64,000 nucleotides of DNA from Salipaludibacillus neizhouensis (GTDB lineage: Bacteria; Bacillota; Bacilli; Bacillales; Salisediminibacteriaceae). Made by a program: the position numbers and the translations under genes. Each line of letters begins with the position of its first letter. Within the stretch, counting starts at the first letter, position 1. Positions 35,486-44,404 of this stretch are shown here, in pieces. The notes under the pieces are model-generated. The model was not told where the DNA came from. It saw nothing but the letters and a program-made list of their open reading frames with translations, and did no database searches. The stretch covers positions 24,528-88,527 of the forward strand of contig NZ_NJAW01000037.1 of NCBI RefSeq assembly GCF_002886185.1, given 5' to 3'.

Positions 35486-36391
35486 TTATTTTGATAGCAT
35501 TCCACGAATTGCAAAACTTACATTTTGCGGTCTTTCCGCTAAGCGACGCATAAAGTAGGCGTACCAGTCTTCCCCGAACGGAACATAAACTCGCATCTTG
35601 TAACCTTCACTTGCAATATCTGTTTGAAGTTGCGTACGAAACCCATAAAGCATTTGAAATTCAAATTCGTCTTTACCAATGTTATTTTCTTTGGTAAATG
35701 CCTTTACTTTATCAATGATTCGGTGATCATGTGTTGCAACTGCAGCGTAACTGCCATTTAACATATGAGATTTAATGATATTTAAATAATTTTGGTCTAC
35801 TTCTTCTTTTTGTTGATATGCAACGTCAGGAGCCTCCTTGTACGCCCCTTTAATGAGTCTCAAATTTATTCCTTCCAACAATCGGATATCGTTTTCTGAA
35901 CGATACAAGTATCCTTGAATCGCGGTTCCTACATTGCTAAATTGTTGACGCAATTCCTGCAAAAGGTCTAGTGTCGCATCGAGGTGAGAATAATCTTCCA
36001 TGTCTATTCTGATAAAGTTTCCATGCCCTTGCGCTATTTCTAAAATTCTGAGCATATTGTCTCTACACAAATTTCGATCTATATCAAGACCAAGAGAAGT
36101 GAGTTTAAGAGATAAATTACAATCTACACCAGACTCAGCTATTGCATCCAATGTTTTTACACAGTATTCCATAGATTCGATGGCTTCTTCACGATTATTA
36201 ACAAATTCGCCTAAATGGTCGACTGTTGCAGCTAATCCCTTTTCATTTAACTCCCGAACCGTTTTCATTGCTTCATTAATTGTTTCACCAGCAATGACTG
36301 TTTTAGCTCCAAACTTCGGTCCCCATTTTGTTGCACGATTCTTCACAAATTTATTCTGGGATAGGAACAGGAAAAAACTTCTAGTAATCAT
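35486..36391 (-). CDS. putB: Proline dehydrogenase
   Basis: 301 residues, matching the monofunctional FAD-dependent proline dehydrogenases of bacilli: SLKLTSLGLDIDRNL, IRIDMEDYSHLDATL, LRLIKGAYKEAPDVAY, AVATHDHRIID, EFQMLYGFRTQLQ and the C-terminal RMRVYVPFG-like KMRVYVPFGEDWYAYFMRRL. It oxidises proline to pyrroline-5-carboxylate. Last gene of rocA-rocD-putB. The ATG at 36391 follows GAGAGGGG. Confidence 0.94.
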   Translation of the reverse strand: MITRSFFLFLSQNKFVKNRATKWGPKFGAKTVIAGETINEAMKTVRELNEKGLAATVDHLGEFVNNREEAIESMEYCVKTLDAIAESGVDCNLSLKLTSLGLDIDRNLCRDNMLRILEIAQGHGNFIRIDMEDYSHLDATLDLLQELRQQFSNVGTAIQGYLYRSENDIRLLEGINLRLIKGAYKEAPDVAYQQKEEVDQNYLNIIKSHMLNGSYAAVATHDHRIIDKVKAFTKENNIGKDEFEFQMLYGFRTQLQTDIASEGYKMRVYVPFGEDWYAYFMRRLAERPQNVSFAIRGMLSK

Positions 36392-36493
36392 CTCGACTAA
36401 ACCCCTCTCTTTATCATGAAAATTCATGTTTAATCAATATAGAAACTGTTATCACTTTCTTTCTAGGTTTGTTATTCTACCGGATTTTAGACC

Positions 36494-37687
36494 CTAAACC
36501 GATAGCACGTCTTTAATTTGTTCAATCGCCCAATCTAAGTCTTCTTGGGATATGACTAGCGGCGGAGCAAATCGAATGACGTTTTCATGCGTTTCTTTAC
36601 AAAGTAAGCCTTTTTCTTTCAATTTCTCACAGTATGAACGCGCTGGTTCCGATAATTCTACGCCGATAAATAACCCTTTTCCTCTTACTTCTTTGATCTT
36701 CGGATTACGAATCGCTTTTAATTGCTCTATGAAATAGGTTCCCATTTTCAAAGATCTTTCGGCTAAGTTTTCTTCCTCGATTACAGCGAGTGCTGCAATG
36801 GAAACGGCGCTTGCTAAAGGGTTTCCACCAAAGGTTGATCCATGAGAGCCAGGTTCAAAAACACCTAATATATTTTCATTGGCACACACCACCGAGATCG
36901 GCATAACGCCACCCCCAAGTGCTTTGCCTAAAATATACATATCAGGCTCGACATTTTCCCAATCGCACGCAAACATTTTACCAGTCCTGGCAAGCCCGCA
37001 TTGAATTTCATCCGCCACGTACAGAACATTATTTTCTTTACACACATCATAGGCTTCCTTTAGAAATCCTTCAGGCGGAATATTAATCCCTGCTTCACCT
37101 TGTATCGGCTCAAATAAAAATGCAGCTGTGTTTGAAGTAATCGCAGATTTTAACGCTTCAATATCGCCATAAGGAATAATTTTAATCCCAGGTAACATTG
37201 GTCCAAAATCTTTTCGATTATCTTCGCTGGAAGATAAGGAGACAGCTGTCATCGTTCGTCCGTGAAAATTATCCTCACAAACGATCACTTCCGCTTTATC
37301 CTTTTCTACTCCTTTTACGCGATACGCCCAGCGGCGAACAGCTTTAACAGCTGTTTCCACCGCTTCGGCGCCCGTATTCATTGGAAGAATCATATCTTTA
37401 TTCGTTAATGAAGATACCTTTTTAAAAAACGGACCTAACTGATCATTATGAAACGCCCGTGATGTTAGCGTGATTCGATCTGCCTGATCCTTTAAAGCTT
37501 GAATAATTTTTGGATGCCGGTGTCCCTGGTTAACTGCGGAATACGCGCTAAGCATATCGATATAGCGGTTCCCTTCAGGATCTTCCACCCATACTCCCTC
37601 AGCTTTAGAAATAACGATGGGAAGAGGATGATAATTTCTTGCCCCATACTTTTCTGTCACGTCCATGATGTCTGTAGATCTTGTCAT
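36494..37687 (-). CDS. rocD: Ornithine aminotransferase
   Basis: 397 residues, class III aminotransferase: [57 protein letters not shown], and the PLP lysine in [13 protein letters not shown]. It produces glutamate semialdehyde from ornithine, the same intermediate that putB feeds. The ATG follows AAGGAGG. Middle gene of the operon. Confidence 0.96.
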   Translation of the reverse strand: MTRSTDIMDVTEKYGARNYHPLPIVISKAEGVWVEDPEGNRYIDMLSAYSAVNQGHRHPKIIQALKDQADRITLTSRAFHNDQLGPFFKKVSSLTNKDMILPMNTGAEAVETAVKAVRRWAYRVKGVEKDKAEVIVCEDNFHGRTMTAVSLSSSEDNRKDFGPMLPGIKIIPYGDIEALKSAITSNTAAFLFEPIQGEAGINIPPEGFLKEAYDVCKENNVLYVADEIQCGLARTGKMFACDWENVEPDMYILGKALGGGVMPISVVCANENILGVFEPGSHGSTFGGNPLASAVSIAALAVIEEENLAERSLKMGTYFIEQLKAIRNPKIKEVRGKGLFIGVELSEPARSYCEKLKEKGLLCKETHENVIRFAPPLVISQEDLDWAIEQIKDVLSV

Positions 37688-37734
37688 GTTATTGCCTCCT
37701 TCTGACTTTTGTCTAATAGAGGTAAACTCACTTC

Positions 37735-39285
37735 TTAAAACATGTCAGAAACAGTTTTAGGCTGAAGGAAGTTTAATAGATAATCTGGTCCGCCTGCTTT
37801 GGAATCTGTACCAGACATATTAAATCCACCAAACGGGTGATAACCTACAATTGCCGCTGTGCAACCACGATTGAAATAAAGGTTTCCGACATGGAAGTCC
37901 TGGCGAGCCTGTTCTAAATGTTCCCGATTATCAGAAATGACTGCTCCTGTTAAGCCATATTCTGTATTGTTGGCAATATCGATTAACTCATCAAAGTCTT
38001 TTGCCTTTGAAAATCCAACGACCGGGCCAAAAATTTCTTCTTGCATGATTCGTGATTTAGGATCCAAATCTGCAAAGACAGTCGGTTGAATAAAATATCC
38101 TTCTGAATTATCGCCATTGCCGCCTGTCATGAGTTTTCCTTCTTTTTTACCAATCTCAATGTAATCCAAGACCTTATCAAACGCGGCTTGGTCATTGACT
38201 GGACCCATAAACTTCGAGTTATCGTTAAACGTTGCACCTACCGTTAATTCTTTCGTTCTATTAACTACTTTATCTAGTACTTCATCATATACATCCTCAT
38301 GGATAATAGCTCTTGAACACGCGGAACACTTTTGTCCTGAGAATCCAAATGCAGAGTATGTGATCGCCTCTGCAGCTAATTCAAGATCTGCTGTATTATC
38401 GACGATGATCGTATCTTTTCCACCCATCTCCGCAATGACACGCTTCATCCAAATTTGTCCTTCTTGTACTTTAGCAGCTCGTTCAGCAATATGAAGCCCT
38501 ACTTTTTTAGAACCGGTAAAGTTAATGAATCGAGTTCGAGGATGGTCGACTACATAATCACCCATCTCTGCACTGCTACCAGGTATATAATTTACAACAC
38601 CGTCTGGTAAGCCGGCTTCTAGTAAAACTTCCATAAATTTATAGGCAATAACCGGTGTTGTTTTTGCTGGCTTTAATAACATCGTATTTCCTGCAACCAT
38701 TGGTCCTACTGTCGTTCCCGCCATGATCGCAAAAGCAAAGTTCCAAGGCGAGATCGCAATACCGACACCTAGTGGGATATAGTTAAATGTGTTGTTTTCT
38801 ACTTCTCTGGAATTTATTTCTACGCCATCTTTTAAACGCAACATTTGCCGTGCATAATACTCTAAAAAGTCAATGGCTTCCGCTGTATCTGCATCTGCCT
38901 CTTTCCAAGGTTTTCCCGCTTCATATGTTAACCAAGCTGAGAATTCATGCTTTCTTCGACGGATCATTCCAGAAGCGCGGAAAAGAATATTCGCTCTCGC
39001 TGCCGGATCCCATTTTTTCCAAGTTTGAAAAGCAGCATCTGCTGCTTGCATTGCTTTCTCTGCAAGCTCTTGGCTACACTTTGAGACATAGCCTATCACT
39101 TCTTTTTTATTCCCTGGGTTCTCCGATACCGTTTTATCATCAGTAAATATTTTTTCTCCATTAATAATGAGAGGATATTCCTTACCTAGTTCCCCTTTAA
39201 CATAATTCAATGCCTCTTCGTATTCTTTACGGTTCTCTTCCATCGTAAAATCCGTAAACGGCTCGTGCTTATAAGGTACTACCAT
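37735..39285 (-). CDS. rocA: L-glutamate gamma-semialdehyde (P5C) dehydrogenase
   Basis: 516 residues, aldehyde dehydrogenase fold: [13 protein letters not shown], the nucleotide-binding [11 protein letters not shown], general base glutamate in [13 protein letters not shown], nucleophile cysteine in [12 protein letters not shown], and [10 protein letters not shown]. It oxidises P5C/glutamate semialdehyde to glutamate. First gene of the operon, behind a sigma-54 promoter. The ATG at 39285 follows GGAGTGG; an upstream TTG would add two residues. Confidence 0.95.
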   Translation of the reverse strand: MVVPYKHEPFTDFTMEENRKEYEEALNYVKGELGKEYPLIINGEKIFTDDKTVSENPGNKKEVIGYVSKCSQELAEKAMQAADAAFQTWKKWDPAARANILFRASGMIRRRKHEFSAWLTYEAGKPWKEADADTAEAIDFLEYYARQMLRLKDGVEINSREVENNTFNYIPLGVGIAISPWNFAFAIMAGTTVGPMVAGNTMLLKPAKTTPVIAYKFMEVLLEAGLPDGVVNYIPGSSAEMGDYVVDHPRTRFINFTGSKKVGLHIAERAAKVQEGQIWMKRVIAEMGGKDTIIVDNTADLELAAEAITYSAFGFSGQKCSACSRAIIHEDVYDEVLDKVVNRTKELTVGATFNDNSKFMGPVNDQAAFDKVLDYIEIGKKEGKLMTGGNGDNSEGYFIQPTVFADLDPKSRIMQEEIFGPVVGFSKAKDFDELIDIANNTEYGLTGAVISDNREHLEQARQDFHVGNLYFNRGCTAAIVGYHPFGGFNMSGTDSKAGGPDYLLNFLQPKTVSDMF

Positions 39286-39337
39286 GAACAATCCACTCCT
39301 TCATTAAAATTATTAAAATTTTCTACACTTTTATAAT

Positions 39338-39355
39338 ATGCAATTATCATGCCAA
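39338..39355 (-). promoter_or_regulatory. Sigma-54 (SigL) promoter of rocA-rocD-putB
   Basis: TTGGCATGATAATTGCAT on the minus strand: the GG and GC elements are at the exact -24/-12 spacing (consensus TTGGCAC-N5-TTGCAT). It lies 53 bp before rocA. Confidence 0.9.
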
Positions 39356-39398
39356 CTTTTAAACAACCGGCAATTCAAGTAATTAATTACTTCAGTCC

Positions 39399-39456
39399 GC
39401 AAAATAAATTTGCACTGAAAAATATTTTTGCACCTAATCGCCATAAATATTTGCAC
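39399..39456. promoter_or_regulatory. Candidate RocR upstream activating sequences
   Basis: Three copies of TTTGCAC (39409, 39427, 39450). The first is part of an inverted repeat GCAAAATAAATTTGC. They lie between the sigma-54 promoter and rocR, where an enhancer for the divergent operon is expected. Confidence 0.5.
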
Positions 39457-39507
39457 TATTGGGACTATTACTTGTAAAATAAAAGAGAAAGTGGGGGTGA
39501 TTTTATT

Positions 39508-40920
39508 TTGAATGATACAAATTTCCCGTTCCTGCAACCTGTATACCGACAGTTATTAGATGCCATCGACATGGGAATTCATGTGATCAACAAAGATGGT
39601 GTCTCTGTCATCTACAATCAAAAAATGTCTGAAATAGAAGACATGGACAAAGATGACGTACTCAAGAAGAACATAATGGATATATTTCTGTTTAACAGTG
39701 AAGATGAAAGTCGCCTTCTGCAAGCTTTGAATAAAGGCGCAGACTTAAAAAATGCCAAACAATCTTATTTTAATTTTAAAGGTCAGGAAATAACGACTAT
39801 AAATGATACATTCCCTTTATATGATGGAGAAAACATTATCGGTGCAGTGGAAGTAGCAAAGGACATAACAAAGCTTGAGCAATTAACGAGAGAAAACTCC
39901 CGTGAGAAAAAGGATGCACGATTTACCTTTGATCAAATTATTGGTAATAGTCAGTCATTGAAGTCAGTCATTGATAATGCTAAACATGCGACGAAAACAA
40001 GCTCCTCTGTTCTTGTCTACGGAGAAACGGGTACCGGAAAAGAACTATTTACACAAAGTATCCATAATGGCAGTGAACGTGTTTCTCGCCCTTTCATTAG
40101 CCAAAACTGTGCTGCACTCCCAGATTCTCTAATTGAAGGGATATTATTTGGTTCTGTAAAAGGCGCATTTACCGGCGCTACCGGTCATATCGGGTTATTT
40201 GAACAAGCAGATGGCGGGACACTCATGCTCGATGAGATAAATTCATTAAGCGCTTCCCTGCAAGCCAAGTTATTACGGGCCATCCAGGAAAAAACGATTC
40301 GACGTATCGGAGACACAAAAGACAGGTCGATAGATGTAAGGATAATCGCTACCATAAATGAGGATCCTCTCGTTTCCATCGAAAAAAATCATCTTCGACA
40401 AGATTTATATTATCGGTTAAGTGTCGTCAGTATTCTTGTTCCACCTCTCCGTCAAAGAAAAGAAGATATTCCTGTTCTCATCGAACATTTTATCGATAAA
40501 TATAATCAGCGATTCCAACTAAGAGTGCCTGGCATGTCCGAAGAGGTTCTCCACTTATTTCTGGAGCATGACTGGCCTGGAAATGTAAGAGAGCTTGAAC
40601 ATATGGTCGAAGGTGCAATGAATTTAATTCATTTTGATGAAGAAATAGATTATAGCCACTTGCCAATGCACATGAGAACCAAATTTCATTCTTTGGAAAA
40701 GCCCTCACCGGAACCCGAAAAGGAAAACACGTCCAAAAGTCACACGGCTATCACGGGAACCTTACAAGAAAACATGGATAGGGTAGAAAAAGACCTGTTA
40801 GAACGGACATTAAGGCACCACCGTGGAAATGTTACGAAAGCAGCCAAAGATTTGGGCCTCAGTCGGCAAAGCCTTCAATATCGTCTGAAGAAGTTTTTAC
40901 TGGTTGCGCGTGAAGTTTAA
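39508..40920 (+). CDS. rocR: Sigma-54-dependent transcriptional activator, RocR-like
   Basis: 470 residues. N-terminal PAS sensor (about 15-125, IHVINKDGVSVIYNQKM), central AAA+ domain with Walker A GETGTGKE, sigma-54 contact loop KGAFTGATG, Walker B GGTLMLDEI and arginine finger region RLSVVSILVPPLRQRKEDI, and a C-terminal Fis-type helix-turn-helix (GNVTKAAKDLGLSRQSLQYR). In B. subtilis RocR responds to ornithine/citrulline and activates roc operons. The divergent sigma-54 promoter makes that role likely here. TTG start after GGGGGTG. Confidence 0.9.
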   Translation: MNDTNFPFLQPVYRQLLDAIDMGIHVINKDGVSVIYNQKMSEIEDMDKDDVLKKNIMDIFLFNSEDESRLLQALNKGADLKNAKQSYFNFKGQEITTINDTFPLYDGENIIGAVEVAKDITKLEQLTRENSREKKDARFTFDQIIGNSQSLKSVIDNAKHATKTSSSVLVYGETGTGKELFTQSIHNGSERVSRPFISQNCAALPDSLIEGILFGSVKGAFTGATGHIGLFEQADGGTLMLDEINSLSASLQAKLLRAIQEKTIRRIGDTKDRSIDVRIIATINEDPLVSIEKNHLRQDLYYRLSVVSILVPPLRQRKEDIPVLIEHFIDKYNQRFQLRVPGMSEEVLHLFLEHDWPGNVRELEHMVEGAMNLIHFDEEIDYSHLPMHMRTKFHSLEKPSPEPEKENTSKSHTAITGTLQENMDRVEKDLLERTLRHHRGNVTKAAKDLGLSRQSLQYRLKKFLLVAREV

Positions 40921-41012
40921 GTTTATGCGCTACTAGCAAGTCCATAGAACGTACTTACAACATTCTACATTTATTTCCCGGGAAAGGCTGGTTACCGGAT
41001 GTTATGACATCT

Positions 41013-41205
41013 TAAAAAAACTTAGTGTGTCTTCTTTTCTATTTCGTTGCTTTTGTTATCACGAAAGTTTGTTTGGAAGAATTACCGCTCGCTTTCCGTG
41101 GATGATCCGCGAGCCTCCTCGAGATTACGAACGCTCTGCGGGGTCTCACTTGAATCATTCTTCCACAGGAGTCTCGCGGATTCTTCCACACAACAATCTC
41201 TTATT
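41013..41205 (+). repeat. Repeat family A, copy 2
   Basis: Same order and orientation as copy 1: AAAAAACTTAGTGTG, TTGGAAGAATTACCGCTCGC, GATCCGCGAGCCTCCTCGAG, GCGGGGTCTCACTTG, CCACAGGAGTCTCGCGGATT, CTTCCACACAACAA. Open frames across it are not genes. Confidence 0.85.
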
Positions 41206-41213
41206 TTGCAAAA

Positions 41214-41266
41214 AAGGATGTATCAAAATGTCATAAAAGACCTTTTGATACATCCTTAATTTTTTT
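41214..41266. terminator. Bidirectional terminator between rocR and rsiX
   Basis: A perfect 15-bp stem AAGGATGTATCAAAA / TTTTGATACATCCTT with T-rich sequence downstream on both strands. Confidence 0.85.
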
Positions 41267-41325
41267 ATAAGATGGTAAAGAAGGGTGAATATCAGGTCAC
41301 CCCTTACCATCTATTTCATATAAAC

Positions 41326-42621
41326 TTAATTTAAATCAACTTCTTTTGTTTCTCCCGTGGTTTCGTTAGTAATTTGCAATGTGTCTAGAGAAAATGGTTC
41401 CGCAGTTAAAATCAACGAATCGTAAAAAGTACTCATTTCATCCAATTGACTTTCTTCCGTCTCGGGCCCCTCTGTCTCATATATAACTTCTACAAACTTA
41501 TCATCAAACCTAAAGTTAACCACTTCGACAAAATCAGGAACAGGGGAAGTATAGAAGTGTTCATCTGGCATTGCAGCCATTCTTTCAACCGTCTCTCGAT
41601 AAGTAAGTGCATTTCCAGAATCGGAACGCATTTGCTCACCTACTATCCGTGCACTCACTAAATATACTTCTCCATCCTTTTCATAGGAATAATAACCTCT
41701 GTTAAATAAATCGATTGGCAGGCTTTCTACTTCTCCCTGTTGACCAAACATAATCCCGGGTTCACCCTCTACACTTAATTCAACTTCATCAATCCCATAA
41801 ATAGTAAATAGTTCTTGAAATATTAAACCAAGTCCTTGATGTTCCGAAGATGTTAAGCTTTCTAAGTTATGATCCTCTTGAAAGTTTAAATGAACAGAGT
41901 CCTGCAACTGTTCGTCAAGACTGACCTCGGTTATATTTTCCATCTCGCTTCTAATCGTTGGGTCACTCGCCTTCAAAGAGGTAGCGAGAAGCTCCTCCGT
42001 AGAGGTGTGATCTATTTCAGTTGGATGCAGCACTGCAATTCCATCTGGAAAATCACTTTCTTCCACCGGGATAATCTGCGCTATAAACTCGGAAGGTGTA
42101 AGATCTTCTATTTGGACCGGTTCTTCTTCCTGAATTGATTCGCTGGAATTTGATTCGCTCCGAACATCCACCGATGAATTGTTCTCTTGAGTAGCTTCAT
42201 TATTATTGCTAGATGCATTTTCATCATTTCTAGGAGAGCTTTGACTTTCTGTACCAATACTGCTCTCTTGCGTTTCATTCCCACTATCATCAGAATACAA
42301 GCTCACTTTGTTTTCTGCATTGTCAGCAGAAGAAGATTCCATATTCTCAGCAGAATCGTTTGCTTCATCCATCGACATTTGCGAGTTATTATTTATAAAG
42401 GAAGGAATGACTAATAAGATAATAAAAATAGCGGCTACACTGCCCAGTGCAGGAAACAACCATGATTTTTTTCGTTTATTAGCAGCTCTGGAAAGAGAGA
42501 CTTCTTCCGATCGTTTTTCAATTGCTTGGAATAACTCATCTTTGGATTGTTTATCCTTAACAGAAGGCAAGTTCGACAACGTCTTTTCAATATCTTTTTC
42601 ATTCCATTTATTTTTGCTCAC
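41326..42621 (-). CDS. rsiX: Anti-sigma factor RsiX-like, with C-terminal GerMN-type domain
   Basis: 431 residues. A cytoplasmic N-terminal anti-sigma region (about 1-50) and one membrane helix (SWLFPALGSVAAIFIILLVI) lead to a long Ser/Asn/Glu-rich extracellular linker (about 75-160) and a C-terminal sporulation/germination GerMN-like domain. The same order is known for B. subtilis RsiX, which restrains the ECF factor SigX. It overlaps sigX by four bases. The linker is markedly acidic and low-complexity, in keeping with other exported proteins here. No protease cleavage motif can be read from the sequence. Confidence 0.85.
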   Translation of the reverse strand: MSKNKWNEKDIEKTLSNLPSVKDKQSKDELFQAIEKRSEEVSLSRAANKRKKSWLFPALGSVAAIFIILLVIPSFINNNSQMSMDEANDSAENMESSSADNAENKVSLYSDDSGNETQESSIGTESQSSPRNDENASSNNNEATQENNSSVDVRSESNSSESIQEEEPVQIEDLTPSEFIAQIIPVEESDFPDGIAVLHPTEIDHTSTEELLATSLKASDPTIRSEMENITEVSLDEQLQDSVHLNFQEDHNLESLTSSEHQGLGLIFQELFTIYGIDEVELSVEGEPGIMFGQQGEVESLPIDLFNRGYYSYEKDGEVYLVSARIVGEQMRSDSGNALTYRETVERMAAMPDEHFYTSPVPDFVEVVNFRFDDKFVEVIYETEGPETEESQLDEMSTFYDSLILTAEPFSLDTLQITNETTGETKEVDLN

Positions 42622-43166
42622 TTCTTTGCCTCCTTTACTTCCAATGTCTCCTCGACCTCTTCTAGATTTTTTTGAAGGGTTTTAATCGCTCTGTGTTGGG
42701 TTGTTTTCACTTTACTTTCGGTCCAACCCAATATATCGGCAGTCTCTGATATCGATAAAGACTGAACATATCGCAGTAATACAACTTGTTGTTGATCTTC
42801 TGTACAAGTTTTCAATACACGATAAACTTGTTGTACTTCATCTTTCTGGAGCAGAACTTCTTCCGGGAGTGGACTCTGATCCTTTATTTCAAATTCCCGC
42901 TCGCTCCATTCATACTCTTTGCCTTCCCATTTCCGTTTCTTGCGCGACTGCTTACGGATCCAATCTATTCCAACATGTTTAGCTACGGAATAGAGCCATG
43001 TTTTTTCCGAACTTTTGCCTTCAAAGGTTTCAAAAGAGTGAAGTACTTTAATATATACTTCTTGGACTAAATCCTCTGCCACTTCTCTATTCCTGACCAT
43101 ATAGAAAAGATACTGGAAAAGCTGATGGTGATAAGCAGTATATAAACGATCAAACTCCGACCTCAC
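42618..43166 (-). CDS. sigX: ECF RNA polymerase sigma factor SigX
   Basis: 182 residues. Region 2: HHQLFQYLFYMVRNREVAED, LVQEVYIKVLHSFETFEG, SSEKTWLYSVAKHVGIDWIR. Region 4: LSISETADILGWTESKVKTTQHRA. It closely follows B. subtilis SigX, which controls cell-surface modification and resistance to cationic peptides. GTG start 6 bp after GGGGAGGG. Promoted by its own ECF-type promoter. Confidence 0.93.
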   Translation of the reverse strand: MRSEFDRLYTAYHHQLFQYLFYMVRNREVAEDLVQEVYIKVLHSFETFEGKSSEKTWLYSVAKHVGIDWIRKQSRKKRKWEGKEYEWSEREFEIKDQSPLPEEVLLQKDEVQQVYRVLKTCTEDQQQVVLLRYVQSLSISETADILGWTESKVKTTQHRAIKTLQKNLEEVEETLEVKEAKK

Positions 43167-43194
43167 TTGATTCCCTCCCCTTGCAACTATAATT

Positions 43195-43220
43195 GACGTT
43201 ATCTATTCGTTTTTGTTACA
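43195..43220 (-). promoter_or_regulatory. ECF (SigX-type) autoregulatory promoter
   Basis: TGTAAC, 16 bp, CGTC on the minus strand, about 30 bp before sigX. This is the bacillar ECF promoter form. Confidence 0.8.
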
Positions 43221-43267
43221 TAAAAGTCGACGAATAATTCTAAGAAAATAGATTATCTGATGAATAG

Positions 43268-43357
43268 TTATCCAGTTAGAAGTGCCCATGCCCAGAATAT
43301 ACTCGCTCCAATAAATCCAATAATTAATAAAATCACAGCCACTTGCCAATTTTTCAT
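43268..43357 (-). CDS. Predicted 29-residue single-pass membrane peptide
   Basis: ATG at 43357 preceded by AAAGGA at 10 bp. The product begins MKNWQVAVILLIIGFIGASI and ends FWAWALLTG, essentially one membrane helix. An extended -10 (TGTTATAAT, -10 at 43419-43424) lies about 60 bp upstream, just beyond the gbsR-like gene's terminator. I do not recognise a family. Its position right before the sigX promoter suggests a separate envelope-related transcript (inference). Confidence 0.5.
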   Translation of the reverse strand: MKNWQVAVILLIIGFIGASIFWAWALLTG

Positions 43358-43426
43358 GTTATTTCATTCCTTTACGTTAAATTTCAACAAAAACTCTCCT
43401 ATTTATTTGAACTTCCTCATTATAAC

Positions 43427-43474
43427 AAAAAATAGCTTGATGCCTCTCATCAAATTTGACGAGCATCAAGCTAT
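43427..43474 (-). terminator. Terminator of the GbsR-like gene
   Basis: Perfect 12-bp stem ATAGCTTGATGC / GCATCAAGCTAT, followed by TTTTTT on the minus strand. Confidence 0.85.
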
Positions 43475-43539
43475 AACGATCGTTTAATTATAGAAAAATT
43501 TTATTTCTGAATATTGGCGACGTTAATGAACAACCTAAG

Positions 43540-44091
43540 TCATGAACGTTTCGGTATAATCTTAAATATTTCATCTGTTTCAAATAACGATATCACATCA
43601 GTCAGCCATTCATAATAAGCTTCAGCTCCATTTAGTTTTTCAAGATCTAGTTCCGCGGAGTTGATTATGTCATCGTTCTCTGATTTATCTAAAAGTTCTT
43701 CCATACTTTCCTTTGTTTCTTTTATTGCACGCATATTCAATTCTGTTGAGTTTCTCCATCGTGTAATAAATACGTTTGAAAAAGATTTGTACCAATCGTC
43801 TTCTGTTTTATAAAGATCTTTGCGAATGCCCTTCTCCCAAACCCTTTCAACCATATTCGCATCTGTCAAAGCCCTTATTCCTGTACTCATACTTGTCTTA
43901 CTCATACCTAGGGAGGAACTCATGTCATCTAATGTCATTGGTTTTTCCGCAAAGAATACCGTTCCGTATAATCTGCCAACCGATGAATTTATATTGTATA
44001 AATGAATATTTTTAGCTATTTCTGTAATGAAGCGCTCTCTTGCGTCATACAATTTCTGTTGTTCTTCCTTATATATAGCATTATTCGGCAT
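43540..44091 (-). CDS. GbsR/OpcR-family transcriptional regulator
   Basis: 183 residues with a winged helix of the MarR-like GbsR family near residues 35-95 (VGRLYGTVFFAEKPMTLDDM, SSLGMSKTSMSTGIRAL) and a helical C-terminal effector part. Relatives are GbsR (choline-sensing repressor of glycine betaine synthesis) and OpcR. Here it is divergent from opuAABC, with two palindromes in between, so local control of osmolyte uptake is the likely role. The ATG at 44091 follows a purine-rich AGGAGG. Confidence 0.85.
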   Translation of the reverse strand: MPNNAIYKEEQQKLYDARERFITEIAKNIHLYNINSSVGRLYGTVFFAEKPMTLDDMSSSLGMSKTSMSTGIRALTDANMVERVWEKGIRKDLYKTEDDWYKSFSNVFITRWRNSTELNMRAIKETKESMEELLDKSENDDIINSAELDLEKLNGAEAYYEWLTDVISLFETDEIFKIIPKRS

Positions 44092-44199
44092 TTGTAAACC
44101 TCCTGTCTTATTCCATCTATAAAAATACTAGCAAATACTCCTTTCAAAAAGAAAGTAGCATATCCATGTGTTATAGATAGGATTGTTGTGTAATTTGGC

Positions 44200-44237
44200 G
44201 TTACAGTCGTGTAACCTTTGTACAGTTTTAACTGTAC
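44200..44237. promoter_or_regulatory. Tandem palindromes between the regulator and opuAA
   Basis: GTTACA-GTCG-TGTAAC (44200-44215) is followed after 4 bp by GTACAGTT-TT-AACTGTAC (44220-44237), both perfect. An AT-rich stretch with TATATA/TATAGTATA lies just downstream. The rest of the 44092-44404 gap holds nothing else I can name. Confidence 0.6.
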
Positions 44238-44404
44238 GTACTTTTCGAAGTTTATATATAGTATATACGGTTTGATCTTATTTACCTAAACCTTTATAGT
44301 TAGAAAGGTCGAAACATACCGTGTGCTATGTATTGCTTGGCGAGAAGTCAGGTACTTTTTCGTGTTAATAAATAAAAGTAATTATGAATTTGGGGTGACT
44401 ACAT

